DNA from: OCS155 cluster bacterium AG-422-J23
GTDB taxonomy: Bacteria; Actinomycetota; Acidimicrobiia; Actinomarinales; Actinomarinaceae
Assembly (NCBI GenBank): GCA_003213625.1
Contig: QCMT01000001.1
Span: forward strand, 305,568-369,567
Reading direction: 5' to 3'
DNA length: 64,000 bases
A program made the position numbers and the translations under genes. Under the pieces are notes generated by a model. The model had not been told where the DNA came from, made no database searches, and saw only the letters and a list, made by a program, of their open reading frames with translations. Shown one piece after another: positions 61,860 to 64,000 of this stretch (positions are counted from its first letter, which is position 1; each line of letters begins with the position of its first letter).

Positions 61860-62468
61860 TTATTTGCCCACCTCTAGATGAGAAAATTTCTTAATGTAAA
61901 TTCTTTCACCTAATTTACCTGACATTTCTTCAATCATTACCCCAACTTTTCCTTCATAAATTTCAGGGTTTACAAATATTTGTTCATTTAAAACAGTGTC
62001 ACTGTAAAAGGATGAAATTTTACCTTCTACTATTTTTTCCATAACTTCTTTTGGCTTACCCTCGTTTTCAGATTGTTTTAAAATAATTTCTTTTTCTTCG
62101 TTAATTTTATCTTCTGGAACATCTTCTATATTTAGAAAACCAGGTCTCATTGCTGCAACATGCATAGCAATTTGTTTTGCAATATCTTTAAACTCTGGTG
62201 ACTTCGCAACAAAATCTGTTTCACAAGCCAATTCAACTAAAACTCCAGCTACTGCTCTGTCTTGTTGAAAATGAATGTATTCACCAATTGTGCCTTGATT
62301 TGCTTCTCTATCAGATCTTTTTTTAGAATCAGCTAAGCCTTTTTCTCTCAAATACTTTACAGCAGCATCAAAATCGCCGTTTGTTTCTTTTAGCGCCTCT
62401 TTAGCATCCATCATGCCAGCACCTGTCATGTCTCTTAGCTTTTTTACGTCTGAAGCTGAAATACTCAT
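61860..62468 (-). CDS. tsf: Translation elongation factor Ts
   Basis: A 202-residue EF-Ts, the nucleotide exchange factor for EF-Tu. The N-terminal UBA-like part (VKKLRDMTGAGMMDAKEALKETNGD) and VLVELACETDFVAKSPEF are typical. Like Thermus EF-Ts it has a single core repeat and is shorter than the E. coli protein (about 280). Overlaps rpsB by 4 bases. Confidence 0.98.
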   Translation of the reverse strand: MSISASDVKKLRDMTGAGMMDAKEALKETNGDFDAAVKYLREKGLADSKKRSDREANQGTIGEYIHFQQDRAVAGVLVELACETDFVAKSPEFKDIAKQIAMHVAAMRPGFLNIEDVPEDKINEEKEIILKQSENEGKPKEVMEKIVEGKISSFYSDTVLNEQIFVNPEIYEGKVGVMIEEMSGKLGERIYIKKFSHLEVGK

Positions 62469-63178
62469 TCTTGATTTTCTCCATCTTCTATTTCTTTTCT
62501 CTTTCCAAGACCTTTCAAGCAGGCATCAGCTATTGCAGTTGCTACAACCTCAATGGATCTAATAGCATCATCATTACCCGGAATAACAAAATCAACATTT
62601 TCTGGATCTACATTAGAATCCGCTAAACCGATAATAGGTATATCTAATTTGCTTGCTTCGGTTAATGCAGTAGTTTCATTTAACAAATCAACAATAAATA
62701 TTGCCTCTGGCAATTTATTCATGTTTGCTATACCTCCGATAGATTTGGTTAATTTATCAATCTCTCTTCTGATTCGCAATCTCTCAGGCTTTGGATAAGC
62801 ATTTATTTCACCAGAACTTTCCAAAGCGTTAAGTTCATTGAGATATACAACTCTTTTAATAATCGTTTTGAAGTTAGTTAACATACCTCCCAACCATCTG
62901 TGGTTTACATAGGGCATTTGAGCTCTCAATGCTTGTTCCTCAATAACTTTTTGTGCTTGAGGTTTTGTACCTACAAATAAGACCTTTCCGCTATTAGCTA
63001 CAAGTTTCTGAACAAAATCCTGTGCTTTTTCAAGTGCCTCGTAAGTAATTCTTAAATCAAGTATATGAATTCCACTTTTATCACCATATATATATTTATC
63101 CATTTTTGGATTCCAACGTTGTGTTTGGTGACCGAAATGAACGCCTGCTTCGAGCAGGTCTTTCATTGTTGCTGACAT
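62465..63178 (-). CDS. rpsB: 30S ribosomal protein S2
   Basis: A 237-residue S2. The LLEAGVHFGHQTQRWNPKM, VLFVGTKPQAQKVIEEQA, YVNHRWLGGMLTNFKTI and IPIIGLADSNVDPENVDFVIPGNDDAIRSI blocks are diagnostic. The start at 63178 (MSATMKD) is supported by AAGGAGA just upstream; the longer frame to 63256 is rejected. First gene of the tsf-pyrH-frr block. Confidence 0.98.
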   Translation of the reverse strand: MSATMKDLLEAGVHFGHQTQRWNPKMDKYIYGDKSGIHILDLRITYEALEKAQDFVQKLVANSGKVLFVGTKPQAQKVIEEQALRAQMPYVNHRWLGGMLTNFKTIIKRVVYLNELNALESSGEINAYPKPERLRIRREIDKLTKSIGGIANMNKLPEAIFIVDLLNETTALTEASKLDIPIIGLADSNVDPENVDFVIPGNDDAIRSIEVVATAIADACLKGLGKRKEIEDGENQE

Positions 63179-63302
63179 ATTTCTCCTTTGGTTGTTCATC
63201 CCATATTTCTTTGCTTTCGCGGTTTCCAAACTTTCGTTCACCAAGGAAACTTGCAAATATGGTGTCTATTTAAACTAAATGATAATCAAATAAAGGTTTT
63301 AT

Positions 63303-64000
63303 TCAACCCCTTGGATGAGTTCTTTTGTATTTTTCTTGGAGCTTCTTTTTTGATACATGAGTATAAATCTGAGTTGTTCCTGGATCAGAATGTCCAAGTA
63401 ATTCTTGAACAACACGTAAATCAGCTCCACCATCAAGAACATGAGTAGCAAACGTATGACGAATATTATGAGGGAAGGTGCCAGTAATTAAATTTACAAC
63501 TCTTCTTACTTCCCTATCAGTAATTTGTTGTCCTCTTACACCTAAGAATATAAATTGATTGTCATTATCTTTTAAAAATTCTGCACGATTACTTTTTAAC
63601 CAAAGTGAGATTATTTTATATGCTTGGTTTGTCATAGGTAGTATTCGTTCTTTTCTACCCTTTCCAATAACCCTCAAAGATCCATCATTTTTTACATCAT
63701 TTATCTTCAAATTAATTAATTCGGAAACTCTTAAACCAGAGGAATAAAGTAATTCAATAATTGCTTTATTACGAACATCTTTGGCTGTAGATGTCGGCAA
63801 TTTATCTATGAGATTATTTATATAATTTGATGTCAAAATATTAGGTAACTTTTTTTCTGTTTTAAGATTTTCAGACTTTCTAAATGTTTTTCCTTTATAT
63901 TTATCAAGTTTTGAGGACCATAATAGAAAGTTATTTACTGAAGTTAGTTTTCGATTGATTGTAGATTTTGCAAGTTCAAGACTAAATAAATAATCGACAA
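63303..64000 (-). CDS. xerC: Tyrosine recombinase XerC-like, 5' partial
   Basis: A tyrosine recombinase running off the window end. The catalytic set is visible: Arg in GLRVSEL, Lys-region GKGRKERILPM, HNIRHTFATH (HxxR), LLGHSDPGTTQIYTH (His and Tyr nucleophile). Upstream of a TTG at 63836 the same frame continues without stop to the window edge and encodes a helical stretch with the SAM-like N-terminal core pattern (LAKSTINRKLTSVNNFLLW), so the gene is 5' truncated by the window. XerC resolves chromosome dimers at dif with FtsK. Proximity to rpsB is common in actinobacteria. The region 63179-63302 between it and rpsB holds only the rpsB leader, with nothing distinctive that I can see. Confidence 0.9.
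   Translation of the reverse strand, partial: VDYLFSLELAKSTINRKLTSVNNFLLWSSKLDKYKGKTFRKSENLKTEKKLPNILTSNYINNLIDKLPTSTAKDVRNKAIIELLYSSGLRVSELINLKINDVKNDGSLRVIGKGRKERILPMTNQAYKIISLWLKSNRAEFLKDNDNQFIFLGVRGQQITDREVRRVVNLITGTFPHNIRHTFATHVLDGGADLRVVQELLGHSDPGTTQIYTHVSKKKLQEKYKRTHPRG

Noticed and set aside
63179..63302. Possible S2-binding or riboswitch structure in the rpsB leader
   Set aside because: No convincing stem or known leader motif could be recognised by eye.
1..64000. CRISPR arrays, insertion sequences, prophage genes or integrated elements
   Set aside because: No regularly spaced repeats, transposases, phage genes or flanking direct repeats were seen; the tyrosine recombinase at the right end sits in the housekeeping rpsB context and looks like XerC.

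Overview
The window is AT-rich, almost fully coding DNA from a free-living bacterium. Genes are packed tightly, with many ATGA or TAATG stop/start overlaps, and no gene-free stretch exceeds about 200 bases. Several features point to an actinobacterium. Actinobacteria-type neighbourhoods are present: lexA - LysM protein - nrdR, dapB-dapA-ftsK, and a xer recombinase beside rpsB-tsf-pyrH-frr-cdsA-rseP-ispG. The recA and lexA promoters carry GAAC-N4-GTTC type SOS boxes. F420-linked families (LLM-class oxidoreductase, deazaflavin-dependent nitroreductase) and a TIGR03084/maleylpyruvate-isomerase-like protein also occur. With such low GC, a streamlined marine actinobacterium (Candidatus Actinomarina or a relative) is the best guess; this is inference, not a database match.

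Layout. 0-2.8 kb: a divergent PanB-like protein, a 45-residue membrane microprotein and a gamma-glutamyltransferase, each overlapping the next, then an ABM-like protein and a bidirectional terminator. 2.9-10.9 kb: serine hydrolase, DUF4349 lipoprotein, DUF1295 membrane protein, cupin, MFS exporter, tRNA-Val, tRNA-Cys, tRNA-Gly, S51-type peptidase, SRAP protein, dUTPase and an unknown membrane protein. 10.9-17.6 kb: DNA-repair and housekeeping block nrdR, LysM, lexA, dapF, miaA, miaB, recA, cinA. 17.6-21.7 kb: a thioredoxin-like lipoprotein with an in-frame TGA at its catalytic cysteine position, then a phosphonate/phosphite ABC importer (phnD-C-E-E). 21.7-25.7 kb: ftsK, dapA, dapB. 25.7-28.7 kb: an HExxH + VWA protein and its MoxR/CobS-like ATPase. 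28.7-45.3 kb: accessory metabolism, transporters, divergent umuC/umuD, a haloalkane dehalogenase, a 36-residue zinc ribbon, and an LLM/CCAEP-tail radical SAM/flavin reductase operon. 45.3-64 kb: translation and envelope block plsC-like, UPF0316, pnp, rpsO, ribF, truB, nrnA, rbfA, infB, nusA, rimP, proS, ispG, rseP, cdsA, frr, pyrH, tsf, rpsB, xerC.

The strongest unusual signal is the selenoprotein candidate at 17600-18061. A single TGA replaces the first cysteine of the CxxC motif and is followed at canonical distance by a perfect 7-bp hairpin resembling a bacterial SECIS element; TGA is an ordinary stop elsewhere in the window. Related in theme is a radical SAM protein with a CCAEP tail, a family I recall as including selenocysteine (CUAEP) members. 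Other signals are a MoxR-type ATPase in which the Walker A Ser/Thr and Walker B Asp appear exchanged, a separate palindromic operator between divergent umuC and umuD, a tRNA-Val with C33, and two tiny genes embedded in operons.
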